DNA from: Flavobacteriaceae bacterium | GTDB lineage: Bacteria; Bacteroidota; Bacteroidia; Flavobacteriales; Flavobacteriaceae | NCBI GenBank assembly: GCA_947373225.1 | Contig: CANBWX010000004.1 | Coordinates: 1-64,000 of the forward strand | Reading direction: 5' to 3' | DNA: 64,000 bases | Shown here: piece after piece, positions 13,618-21,287 of the stretch | How the letters are laid out: every line of letters starts with the position of its first letter | Position numbering within the stretch: the first letter of the stretch is position 1 | Program-made: the position numbers and the translations under genes | The notes under the pieces: generated by a model | The model's input: only the letters and a program-made list of their open reading frames with translations | What the model was told of the DNA's origin: nothing | Databases searched by the model: none

Positions 13618-14763
13618 ATTACTTTTCTTAAAACTAACCTGCATCGTTGTTCCTTTTCCAATTTCTGAAAGTAGCACTTTTATAGTGCCTTTATGGTATT
13701 CTTCTACAATTCTTTTTGTAAGAGAAAGTCCTAAACCCCAACCACGTTTTTTAGTTGTAAATCCAGGTTCAAACACATTTTTAAATTGTTTTTTTGGAAT
13801 TCCATTTCCGGTATCAGTCACTTTTATTTTTATATTTTCACCATCTTCTTCAATAGTAACGTCCAGTTTTCCTCTGCCTTTCATCGCGTCAATTGCATTT
13901 TTTACTAAGTTTTCAATTGTCCAAGCGTGCAAAGTAGGATTTATTGAAACCATGATTGATTTTTTGGGTGCTTTAAAAGAAAACTCCACTTGTTTAGAAA
14001 ATCGTGATTGTAAATAATCATACGACTGAAGTGTTTCTTCGACAATATCTCTACTTTCTAATTTTGGTTCGGAGCCTATTTTCGAAAATCGATCTGTTAT
14101 GGTTTGCAAGCGTTCAATATCTCTTTCTATTTCTAAAGTGATGGTTTCATCAACATTTTCTGCTTTCAAAAGTTCTATCCAGCCTATTAATGACGAAAGT
14201 GGAGTTCCTATTTGGTGTGCCGTTTCCTTCGCCATTCCTGCCCAAAGTTTGTTTTGAGTCGCCATTTTGGTACTTCTGTAAAAATTATAGACCAGTCCCG
14301 CAAACAGCACAATAATAAGCAATAAAGCAATGGGATAATACTTGAGTTTATTCAATAGAGCAGAGTTGCCGTAATACAATTTCTGAAATTTACCTGGTGC
14401 ATATTCTATTATTATGGGCTCGTTTTGGTCTTTAAGACTTGATAGAAAGGCCAAAGCTCTTTGCTTGTCCTTGACGATTTCCTCGTCAATATTCACCGTA
14501 TTTATTATAGTGTCATTCTCGGCAAGCATCAATGGAATCGAAGTGTTATTGCTAAAAATTTGTAGAGGAAGTTCTAAATCAGTCGTTTCCCCAGCGTTTT
14601 TGAGTGTTTTTTGTGCATTAGCCCAAAGGTTCATTTTCAAGCGTTCTTCGTTTTTGAAAATTTGAAAAAATGTATAAGTGTTCCAAAGAATTAATGAAAT
14701 AATTAAAAAGGAAACTGAAATAATAATCCAACGACTTGTATTTCTATTTTTGGAAAAATTCAT
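13609..14763 (-). CDS. Orphan sensor histidine kinase
   Basis: Two membrane helices (about residues 11-33 and 143-162) bracket a periplasmic sensor region of about 105 residues. The H-box is AHQIGTPLSSLIGW with the phospho-accepting H183; HQIGTP replaces the more usual HE-[IL]-[KR]-[NT]-P. The ATP-binding domain has the N-box ENLVKNAIDAM, the G1 box DTGNGIP and the G2 region GWGLGLSLTKRIV. No HAMP or PAS domain is obvious. No response regulator gene is adjacent, so the partner must lie elsewhere. The signal sensed is unknown. Confidence 0.9.
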   Translation of the reverse strand: MNFSKNRNTSRWIIISVSFLIISLILWNTYTFFQIFKNEERLKMNLWANAQKTLKNAGETTDLELPLQIFSNNTSIPLMLAENDTIINTVNIDEEIVKDKQRALAFLSSLKDQNEPIIIEYAPGKFQKLYYGNSALLNKLKYYPIALLLIIVLFAGLVYNFYRSTKMATQNKLWAGMAKETAHQIGTPLSSLIGWIELLKAENVDETITLEIERDIERLQTITDRFSKIGSEPKLESRDIVEETLQSYDYLQSRFSKQVEFSFKAPKKSIMVSINPTLHAWTIENLVKNAIDAMKGRGKLDVTIEEDGENIKIKVTDTGNGIPKKQFKNVFEPGFTTKKRGWGLGLSLTKRIVEEYHKGTIKVLLSEIGKGTTMQVSFKKSNLV

Positions 14764-15125
14764 AAAGTAATTTTTGTGGCATAAATATAACTAAATAATG
14801 GAACTATGATTGTGTTTTTTGGAGCTTTTTCCTGCTGTACGCTGTATCCACATCATTGCTCGTGCCTCGCAATGACGTGGGATGCCGCTTCCATCAGGGC
14901 TAGGGCAGTTGTTTTTGCTATAAATTATTTATGAAATTCAATTTTAGTTATTCTAATTTTCTGTTTCAATAGAAATTGTTAGTAATAATCAAAAAATAGC
15001 TATCAGGAATAGCTTGTCTACTAATGAAGAAATTGATATATTTGTAATTCAAAATTTATAACAAAATGTATTTTAAATTTTGAAAATACCAAAATAAATT
15101 CAACAATAAACATAAATAAAAGAAG
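14764..15125. other. 362-bp intergenic region
   Basis: This gap between divergent genes holds the third structured repeat copy (14821-14907). The remaining sequence, 14908-15125, is AT-rich and should contain the DUF3127 promoter. TATATTTG at 15037-15044 is the best -7 box, about 80 bases before the start. No open frame worth reporting is present. Confidence 0.5.
14821..14907 (-). repeat. Structured intergenic repeat, copy 3
   Basis: Read on the minus strand: head TAGCCCTGATGGAAGCGGCA, a core hairpin with 12-bp arms and one mismatch (14848-14859 with 14869-14880), and tail ATACAGCGTACAGCAGGAAA. CCTG at 14831-14834 pairs with CAGG at 14895-14898, and AGC at 14823-14825 with GCT at 14899-14901. 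The core contains CATTGCGAGGCACGAGCAATG read on the minus strand, a word that resembles a widespread bacterial intergenic repeat. Confidence 0.7.
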
Positions 15126-15503
15126 ATGGAAGTTACAGGAAAAATCAAAATGATTGATCAAACCAAAGAGGTTGGATCTGCAGGTTTCAAAAAAAGAGAC
15201 GTAGTTGTTACAACTGACGAGCAATATCCACAAAGTATTTTGGTGCAATTTGTTCAAGACAAATGTGACTTGTTGAATAATTTCCAAGTAGGAGAAGCTG
15301 TAAAAATCGACATTAATTTAAGAGGAAGAGAATGGATTAATCCACAAGGAGAAACCGTTTATTTCAATACAATTCAGGGATGGAGAATCGCAAAAGCACA
15401 AGCTGAAGCTCCTTCAAGTCAAGCGCCACCAATGCCGGCTGCAGCTGCTTTTCCACCAGCAACAAGCTTAAACGAAGATGAGCCAGATGATTTACCTTTC
15501 TAA
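15126..15503 (+). CDS. DUF3127 protein with SSB-like acidic C-terminal tip
   Basis: The first 90 residues match DUF3127, a small beta-rich (probably OB-fold-like) domain common in Bacteroidota (MEVTGKIKMIDQT, SILVQFVQDKCDLL, NLRGREWINPQGE). A flexible Pro/Ala linker (about residues 95-115) leads to the last residues NEDEPDDLPF. This arrangement, compact domain, low-complexity linker and D-D-[IL]-P-F tip, is the layout of single-stranded DNA-binding protein, whose tip recruits DNA repair and replication partners. I infer a nucleic-acid role. It is monocistronic, with a strong palindromic terminator. Confidence 0.85.
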   Translation: MEVTGKIKMIDQTKEVGSAGFKKRDVVVTTDEQYPQSILVQFVQDKCDLLNNFQVGEAVKIDINLRGREWINPQGETVYFNTIQGWRIAKAQAEAPSSQAPPMPAAAAFPPATSLNEDEPDDLPF

Positions 15504-15521
15504 AAAAAAGAATTGTTATAC

Positions 15522-15555
15522 AAAAAAAGCCTTGAAAATTTTCAAGGCTTTTTTT
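15522..15555. terminator. Bidirectional terminator after the DUF3127 gene
   Basis: The 34-base segment is a perfect palindrome (A7-GCCTTGAAAA and its complement). It lies between the convergent DUF3127 and deoxynucleoside kinase genes and has A and T runs on both sides, so it should terminate both transcripts. Confidence 0.88.
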
Positions 15556-15572
15556 GTAAATCATAATTGAAA

Positions 15573-16187
15573 CTAAAATAATCCGTGTAATTCCGCATCA
15601 ATTTTATTGATAATCATTCCTAAATCTTCTGGATTGTCCACAAAATTAATGTTGTCGACATCAATAATTAGCAATTTCCCTTTAGTATATGTTTGTATCC
15701 AAGCTTCATAACGTTCGTTTAAGCGATTGAGGTAATCAATCGAAATTGTGTTTTCGTATTCGCGTCCGCGTTTATGAATTTGACCCACTAAATTAGGTAT
15801 TGAACTTCTTAAATAAATGAGCATGTCTGGTGGTTTCACCGTTGACTCCATTAATTCAAACAATGAAGAATAATTTTGAAAATCACGGTTAGTCATCAAT
15901 CCCATTGCATGAAGATTTGGTGCAAAAATATGAGCATCTTCATAAATGGTTCTATCTTGAATGATTTTTTTGCCGCTTTCTCGAATTTGCATCACTTGAC
16001 GAAATCGGCTATTAAGGAAATAAATTTGTAAATTAAAGGACCAACGTTCCATTTGATGATAAAAATCATCCAAATAAGGGTTGTCTACCACGTCTTCAAA
16101 ATGAGGTTCCCATTTGAAATGTTTTGCTAATAAACGTGTCAATGTCGTTTTTCCTGCGCCTATGTTTCCTGCTATAGCTATGTGCAT
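15573..16187 (-). CDS. Deoxynucleoside kinase
   Basis: It phosphorylates deoxynucleosides with ATP in the salvage of DNA precursors. The P-loop GNIGAGKT is at residues 7-14, and DRTIYEDAHIF carries the DR[ST] signature with the catalytic-site arginine. The basic lid region HKRGREYE is also present. At 204 aa it fits the dCK/dGK family. Substrate preference (dA, dG or dC) cannot be told by eye. Its ATG overlaps the TAA of the upstream gene by one base (TAATG), so translation is coupled. Confidence 0.93.
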   Translation of the reverse strand: MHIAIAGNIGAGKTTLTRLLAKHFKWEPHFEDVVDNPYLDDFYHQMERWSFNLQIYFLNSRFRQVMQIRESGKKIIQDRTIYEDAHIFAPNLHAMGLMTNRDFQNYSSLFELMESTVKPPDMLIYLRSSIPNLVGQIHKRGREYENTISIDYLNRLNERYEAWIQTYTKGKLLIIDVDNINFVDNPEDLGMIINKIDAELHGLF

Positions 16188-16987
16188 TATGGTATTGTGA
16201 TTTTATAATTTGTAATTTCTTTATTGGTAAAAATAGATAAAATTTGGTCTTTGTAATAGAAATTTTTAAATGATTTCTCAATATTTTCAATTACATAAAC
16301 ACTATTCTTGTTTACATCTTGCAGGTATAATTTTCCTTTTTTTGAAAAAATGACAGCATAGTTTATTATGGGTTTAATTTGTTCGAAATCAGAAACTTTT
16401 CCTAGAGTTTTTATTTTTCCGTAAATATCGCAAGAATACCAATTTAGTTTATCGTCAACCCATTGAAAAGTGTTAAAATCAGAGTTGTAATATTTAAAAT
16501 TCCCTTGAAATGATGTAGTTACCGGTGTAAATGTTTTTTTTAAATAATCATAAAGACCTATTTGTTGTGACGTGCTATCATAGATCCAAAGTCTATTTTG
16601 AGATGCAATTCCTGTGGCGGAAACAATTATTGGAATTGTGTTTTCTGAAAAATTAATTTTTTGAATTTCATTCAATTGATTATCTAATATGATAATTGTA
16701 TTGAAGTTTTCGTAAAATAAAACAATTTTCAGCGGGTTTTGAATGTCAACACGAGTGATTTTTCCCATGTATATATTTTCATATTGCCAAGATTCTGTAT
16801 TACTTTTTTTAAAAAGCGTATTGTTTTTAATGTAAAACATATTGTCTAAACCATCAACGCCAATAACATCGTCAGCATTGATTTTTTGAATTGAAAGAGT
16901 TATAGCTTTCAGGCTTTGTACTTGTACTTGTGCCAAGACCAAAGAAAATTGTATTATGAAAATAAGAAAAATTAACCTTTTAGCCAT
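16187..16987 (-). CDS. Exported protein of unknown function, propeller-like
   Basis: I do not recognise the family. A signal peptide (MAKRLIFLIFIIQFSLVLAQ) is clear, so the protein should enter the periplasm or outer surface. The remainder is rich in short beta strands with repeated aromatic/asparagine patterns (DNMFYIKNNTLFKK, NRLWIYDSTSQQIGLYDY, KGKLYLQDVNKNSVYVIEN), which resembles a beta-propeller built from about five or six blades. It is coupled to the deoxynucleoside kinase by a one-base stop/start overlap. The link between an exported protein and a cytoplasmic kinase is probably only transcriptional. Confidence 0.7.
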   Translation of the reverse strand: MAKRLIFLIFIIQFSLVLAQVQVQSLKAITLSIQKINADDVIGVDGLDNMFYIKNNTLFKKSNTESWQYENIYMGKITRVDIQNPLKIVLFYENFNTIIILDNQLNEIQKINFSENTIPIIVSATGIASQNRLWIYDSTSQQIGLYDYLKKTFTPVTTSFQGNFKYYNSDFNTFQWVDDKLNWYSCDIYGKIKTLGKVSDFEQIKPIINYAVIFSKKGKLYLQDVNKNSVYVIENIEKSFKNFYYKDQILSIFTNKEITNYKITIP

Positions 16988-17075
16988 TTATTTTTATTTT
17001 TGAAATCATACTAATCGATTTCATTTAAAGCTAAAATACAAAAAATAGAATCAATGGATTCGTTTTTAACAATCT

Positions 17076-17110
17076 AAAAAAAAAGCCTAACTATAAAGTT
17101 AGGCTTTTCA
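17076..17110 (-). terminator. Terminator of tsf
   Basis: AAGCCTAACT and AGTTAGGCTT form a 10-bp perfect stem with a short ATAA loop. On the minus strand it is followed by a run of nine T. It ends the rplM-rpsI-rpsB-tsf unit. Confidence 0.9.
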
Positions 17111-17144
17111 TATTCTCTTCCAATGGATTTGAATTATATACTTA

Positions 17145-17969
17145 TTATCCTAAAGCGGCTCTTTTGAAACCTGTAACAATAAGATCTTTATCTAAAGATT
17201 TAACATAAGCAGCAACGCTTAATTTGTTGTCTTTAATGTAATCTTGGTTTACCAAAGTGTTATCTTTAAAGAAACGAGCTAGTTTACCTTTGGCGATATT
17301 GTCTAACATAGCTTCTGGTTTACCTTCTTGACGTAAAACGTCTTTTGCGATTTCGATTTCTTTTGCAATAGTGTCAGCATCAACTCCTGATTCGTTCAGA
17401 GCAATTGGCGCCATAGCAGCTGCTTGCATTGATACGTTTCTTGCAACTTCGTCAGCACCTGCAACATTTGCAGATAAAGCAACTAAAGTAGCGATTTTGT
17501 TTCCAGAGTGAATGTAAGACCCGATAAAAGCGCCTTCTAATTTTTCGAAAGTTCTAATTTCTAGTTTTTCACCGATAACTCCAGTTTGTTCGATCAATTT
17601 TTCAGCAACAGAAATTCCGTTGAAATCAGCAGCTAAAAAAGCTTCTTTATTATCGAAATTTAATGCTAAGTTAGCCATATCAGTAGCCATTTTCACAAAG
17701 CTTTCATTCATACCTACAAAGTCAGTTTCACAGTTTAAAGTGATAACAACTCCAGCAGTTTTGTCAGCATTTACAACAGCAATTGCAGCGCCTTCTGTAG
17801 ATTCTCTATCAGAACGGTTTGCAGCTACTTTTTGTCCTTTTTTACGAAGGTTTTCGATAGCTAAATCAAAATCTCCTTCAGATTCTACAAGTGCTTTTTT
17901 GCAGTCCATCATTCCTGCACCTGTGATTGTTCTTAATTTATTAACGTCTGCAGCAGTAATTGTTGCCAT
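17145..17969 (-). CDS. tsf: Elongation factor Ts
   Basis: EF-Ts is the guanine-nucleotide exchange factor that recycles EF-Tu. The N-terminal UBA-like domain contains LRTITGAGMMDCKKAL, and the core contains CETDFVGMNESFV, equivalent to the TDFV motif that contacts EF-Tu. The length of 274 aa is close to the E. coli protein (283). It follows rpsB after a 114-bp spacer that contains an imperfect inverted repeat. The pairing rpsB-tsf is nearly universal in bacteria. Confidence 0.97.
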   Translation of the reverse strand: MATITAADVNKLRTITGAGMMDCKKALVESEGDFDLAIENLRKKGQKVAANRSDRESTEGAAIAVVNADKTAGVVITLNCETDFVGMNESFVKMATDMANLALNFDNKEAFLAADFNGISVAEKLIEQTGVIGEKLEIRTFEKLEGAFIGSYIHSGNKIATLVALSANVAGADEVARNVSMQAAAMAPIALNESGVDADTIAKEIEIAKDVLRQEGKPEAMLDNIAKGKLARFFKDNTLVNQDYIKDNKLSVAAYVKSLDKDLIVTGFKRAALG

Positions 17970-17979
17970 AATTTTTTTA

Positions 17980-18077
17980 ATTTAAAGATTAAAAGATTGA
18001 AAAATTTAAAGGATTAAAAGTAATGTTAAATAGAAATTAACACTTTAAGTAATCTTTAAATCTTTCAATCTTTAAAT
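17980..18077. repeat. Inverted repeat in the rpsB-tsf spacer
   Basis: ATTTAAAGATT at 17980-17990 is complementary to AATCTTTAAAT at 18067-18077. Inside these arms the words AAAGATT and AATCTTT repeat, allowing a longer imperfect hairpin that spans the whole spacer. It could lower tsf expression relative to rpsB, but this is inference. Confidence 0.55.
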
Positions 18078-18083
18078 ATATTT

Positions 18084-18905
18084 TTATTCTTCGGTTGCAG
18101 GAGCTTCAGCAGCAGGAGCAACTACTTCAACTTCGGCAACTACTTCTGCAACAGGAGCAGCAACAACTTCAGCAGCTACTACTTCTTCTGTAGTTGCTTC
18201 ACCTTCTTTGTCAGAACTTCTGTTAGCAAGACCGTCAATAATAGCGGCAGTTACTAAAGTTAAAATTTTATCGATTGATTTAGAAGCATCATCATTTGAT
18301 GGGATAACATATTCTACTTCACGAGGATCAGAATTGGTATCAACCATTGCAAAAACTGGAATGTTTAATTTTTGAGCTTCTTTTATTGCGATGTGTTCTG
18401 CTTTGATATCTACTACGAACAATGCTGCAGGAAGTCTAGACATGTCAGCAATTGAACCTAAGTTTTTCTCTAATTTTGCGCGAAGACGATCAACTTGCAA
18501 ACGCTCTTTTTTAGAAAGAGTCATGAATGTACCGTCTTTCTTCATTTTATCAATAGTAGCCATTTTTTTAACAGCTTTACGGATAGTTACGAAGTTAGTT
18601 AGCATTCCACCAGGCCATCTTTCAGTGATGTAAGGCATGTTTGCAGCTTTTGCTTTTTCGGCAACGATGTCTTTTGCTTGTTTTTTGGTAGCAACAAATA
18701 ATATTTTTCTACCTGATGCAGCAATTTTTTTCAAAGCTTCATTAGCTTCTTCGATTTTTGCTGCAGTTTTATATAGATTGATAATGTGAATACCATTACG
18801 CTCCATATAAATGTAAGGAGCCATGTTTGGATCCCATTTTCTAGTCATGTGTCCGAAGTGAACACCTGCTTCTAGTAATTCTTTTACTTCTACTTTGTTT
18901 GACAT
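18084..18905 (-). CDS. rpsB: 30S ribosomal protein S2
   Basis: S2 assembles late into the small subunit and is needed for S1 binding in many bacteria. The start KELLEAGVHFGHMTRKWDP and the block RLPAALFVVDIKAEHIAIKE are typical. The fold ends near residue 225. The last 45 residues are an Ala/Val/Glu-rich tail not found in E. coli, similar in character to the L21 tail in this window. It is upstream of tsf and downstream of rpsI on the same strand. A hairpin at 19041-19063 and a 167-bp gap separate it from rpsI. Confidence 0.97.
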   Translation of the reverse strand: MSNKVEVKELLEAGVHFGHMTRKWDPNMAPYIYMERNGIHIINLYKTAAKIEEANEALKKIAASGRKILFVATKKQAKDIVAEKAKAANMPYITERWPGGMLTNFVTIRKAVKKMATIDKMKKDGTFMTLSKKERLQVDRLRAKLEKNLGSIADMSRLPAALFVVDIKAEHIAIKEAQKLNIPVFAMVDTNSDPREVEYVIPSNDDASKSIDKILTLVTAAIIDGLANRSSDKEGEATTEEVVAAEVVAAPVAEVVAEVEVVAPAAEAPATEE

Positions 18906-19040
18906 TTTTTGTTTAGTTTACGTTCTGTTGATTAGCAATGTAGGAATGGCGATTTCTCGGCTGCATACATTTAGATGCTAAACTAATTTCCCAACGCATT
19001 GGGACAACAACAACATTGTTTTTAAATTTAATAATCAATA

Positions 19041-19063
19041 AGTCTTGTATAAATAATACAAGA
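19041..19063 (-). promoter_or_regulatory. Hairpin in the rpsI-rpsB spacer
   Basis: GTCTTGTAT and ATACAAGAC form a 9-bp perfect stem with a 5-base loop, about 10 bases after the rpsI stop. There is no good T run after it, so it is more likely an RNA processing or stability element, or a weak terminator, than a strong stop. Confidence 0.5.
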
Positions 19064-19072
19064 CAGGTACTA

Positions 19073-19459
19073 TTAACGTTTAGAGAATTGGAATCTCTTA
19101 CGAGCTTTCTTCTGACCGAATTTCTTACGTTCAACCATTCTTGGATCTCTTGTTAATAAACCTTCTGGTTTCAATATACCTCTGTTTTCTGCATTTACTT
19201 CACACATAACGCGCGCCAATGCCATTCTTACAGCTTCTGCTTGACCAGTTGAACCACCTCCGTAAACGTTCACTTTTACGTCAAAGTTGTTTACATTTTC
19301 TGTCATAGACATTGGTTGTAAAACTTTGTACTGTAAAGTTGCAGTTGGAAAGTAAGTTGCGAATTCTTTTTTGTTTACAGTGATTACTCCTGTTCCTTCC
19401 GAAACATAAACACGTGCAACAGCGGTTTTTCTTCTACCGATTTTGTGAATAACTCCCAT
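19073..19459 (-). CDS. rpsI: 30S ribosomal protein S9
   Basis: S9 is a small-subunit head protein whose C-terminal tail reaches the P-site tRNA. The start IHKIGRRKTAVARVYV and the tail GQKKARKRFQFSKR are diagnostic; the terminal S-K-R is the tRNA-contacting end. It is 128 aa, full length. It overlaps or abuts rplM (shared base at 19459), the universal rplM-rpsI operon. Confidence 0.98.
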   Translation of the reverse strand: MGVIHKIGRRKTAVARVYVSEGTGVITVNKKEFATYFPTATLQYKVLQPMSMTENVNNFDVKVNVYGGGSTGQAEAVRMALARVMCEVNAENRGILKPEGLLTRDPRMVERKKFGQKKARKRFQFSKR

Positions 19460-19914
19460 TACTTAAGATCGTTAAGGTTAACTGTTCTAGGTTTTTGAGC
19501 GCCTTGTTTGTGCTCTGATCCTACAACAACATTTAAATTTCTGAAAAGTTCTGCACCAATTTTATTTTTTGGTAACATCCCTTTTACTGCTTTTTCTACT
19601 AGTAATGCAGGGTTTTTGCTTTGCAATACTTTAGCAGTTAAAGTTCTTTGTCCTCCAGGGTAACCAGTGTGACGGATGTATGTTTTTTCATCCATTTTGT
19701 TACCTGTAAGGTTGATTTTTTCTGAGTTGATAACAATTACGTTATCTCCACAGTCCACGTGTGGTGTATAACTTGGCTTGTACTTACCTCTCAAAATCAT
19801 AGCGACTTTTGAAGCAAGACGACCTAAGTTATGACCGTCAGCATCTACAACGATCCATTCTTTTGTAGAATTGGCTTTTGTTGCTGAAATTGTCTTGTAG
19901 CTTAATGCGTTCAC
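19459..19914 (-). CDS. rplM: 50S ribosomal protein L13
   Basis: L13 is an early-assembling protein of the large subunit. The motifs EWIVVDADGHNLGRLAS and KMDEKTYIRHTGYPGG fit the family well. At 151 aa it is slightly longer than E. coli L13 (142). The start gives MNALSYKTISATKANS. The gene heads the operon rplM-rpsI-(rpsB-tsf) and has a canonical promoter at 19960-19990 on the minus strand. Confidence 0.98.
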   Translation of the reverse strand: MNALSYKTISATKANSTKEWIVVDADGHNLGRLASKVAMILRGKYKPSYTPHVDCGDNVIVINSEKINLTGNKMDEKTYIRHTGYPGGQRTLTAKVLQSKNPALLVEKAVKGMLPKNKIGAELFRNLNVVVGSEHKQGAQKPRTVNLNDLK

Positions 19915-19959
19915 AATATATTATTTTAATTAAACATTCCATCCCCAATAAAGGGGTTG

Positions 19960-19990
19960 CAAAAGTACAATTAATTATTTTAAATACAAA
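19960..19990 (-). promoter_or_regulatory. Promoter of rplM operon with leader hairpin
   Basis: On the minus strand TTTG (19987-19990) and TACTTTTG (19960-19967) are separated by exactly 19 bases, a full match to the Bacteroidota consensus. Directly after it, CCCC and GGGG form a small hairpin (about 19942-19958) near the 5' end of the transcript. It could be a stabilising or autoregulatory element of the L13 leader, but this is not shown. Confidence 0.75.
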
Positions 19991-20261
19991 TACCTTAAAA
20001 GATTATTTTTCAATCGGTTTTGAGCTGATTATCAAATGGATATTTAAAGTTATTTACTTTTGTGGTTTTTAGAATAAGACTTCAATTAAGACTTACTATA
20101 TTTGTATTGATTTATATTCAAAAAATTTTCGTAAATTTCACTTTTTTCGTATAAAAAGGATTTTTTTAGGATGTAGCTTTTTTGATAATATCTAAAAATA
20201 AAAATCGTTTCTTTAGAAAATAAACAGAAAATAATACTAAAAGACATATAAACAAATACTT
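19991..20261. other. Upstream region of the LacI-type regulator gene
   Basis: Together with 19915-19990 this makes a 347-bp divergent spacer. TATATTTG at 20097-20104 is a -7-like box on the plus strand but has no clear TTTG at the right distance. The rest is A/T-rich and holds no open frame or strong hairpin that I can see. Confidence 0.4.
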
Positions 20262-21287
20262 ATGAAAGCTAAAGCAACTCTAAAACAAATTGCCAAAGAA
20301 CTAAATGTTTCCGTTTCTACAGTTTCAAAAGCACTCAACGACAGTCCTGAAATCAGTGAACAAACAAAAATAAGAATTAAAGAGTATGCTAAACTTAAAA
20401 ACTATAAACCAAATGTTATTGGTCTGAATCTAAAAAACAGAAAAACAAAAACGATTGGTGTTATTATTCCAAATATCCTCAATTCCTTTTTTGCAAAAGT
20501 GTTTAGCGGAATAGAAAAAGTAGCTGACGAAAAAGGATACAACGTTATCACTTGTATATCTAATGAATCTTTAGAAAAAGAAATTAATACATTAGAAATG
20601 TTAAGCAACGGAACCATTGACGGATTTATTTTGTCTGTTTCCGAAGAAGCTCAGAAACAACATGAATTCAATCATTTCAAAGAAATTATAAATGAAGGAA
20701 CTCCAATTGTCATGTTTGATAGAATTGCTGACGAAGTAGAATGTGATAAAGTTGTTGTTGACGATTTTGATTCGGCTCTTAATGCGACTCAGCACCTAAT
20801 AAATATAGGATGCAAGAATATTGCTCTTTTTTCTTCTGTTGATAACTTAAGTGTTGGAAAACTAAGAGTTGAAGGGTATCTCAAAGCATTGCAAAATAAT
20901 GATATAGTTATAAATGAAAATTTAATTGTCAGAACGGATTCTGAAGAGGATTTGAAAGATAGAATTGAAATTGTTTTTGATAACAATAAAATTGATGGAA
21001 TTTTTGCCTTGGAAGAAAACGATTCGGTAGCCGCATTGCGAATTGGTGTCAAAAAAGGATATAAAATACCAGAAGAACTTTCTATAATAGGTTTTGCCGA
21101 TGGTATTCTTGCTTCAAGAAGATTGTCTCCAAGTTTATCTACAGTAAGTCAGCACGGACCAGAAATTGGCGAAGCTGCAGCCAAATTACTTATCGAAAGA
21201 CTAGAAAGCAAAGAGGAAAATCTTCCTTATAAAACTACGGTAATCAAAACCGAATTAAGAGAAAGAGAATCTACTAGGAAGATATAA
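20262..21287 (+). CDS. LacI family transcriptional regulator
   Basis: The N-terminal helix-turn-helix ATLKQIAKELNVSVSTVSKALND and hinge region are typical of LacI/PurR regulators. The remaining 280 residues form a periplasmic-binding-protein-like effector domain (KTKTIGVIIPNILNSFFAKV, GIFALEENDSVAALRIG). At 341 aa it is full length. No sugar-uptake or catabolic gene is adjacent, so the target genes and ligand are not indicated by context. The glucosidase/SDR pair 17 kb away is a possible but unsupported target. Confidence 0.93.
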   Translation: MKAKATLKQIAKELNVSVSTVSKALNDSPEISEQTKIRIKEYAKLKNYKPNVIGLNLKNRKTKTIGVIIPNILNSFFAKVFSGIEKVADEKGYNVITCISNESLEKEINTLEMLSNGTIDGFILSVSEEAQKQHEFNHFKEIINEGTPIVMFDRIADEVECDKVVVDDFDSALNATQHLINIGCKNIALFSSVDNLSVGKLRVEGYLKALQNNDIVINENLIVRTDSEEDLKDRIEIVFDNNKIDGIFALEENDSVAALRIGVKKGYKIPEELSIIGFADGILASRRLSPSLSTVSQHGPEIGEAAAKLLIERLESKEENLPYKTTVIKTELRERESTRKI

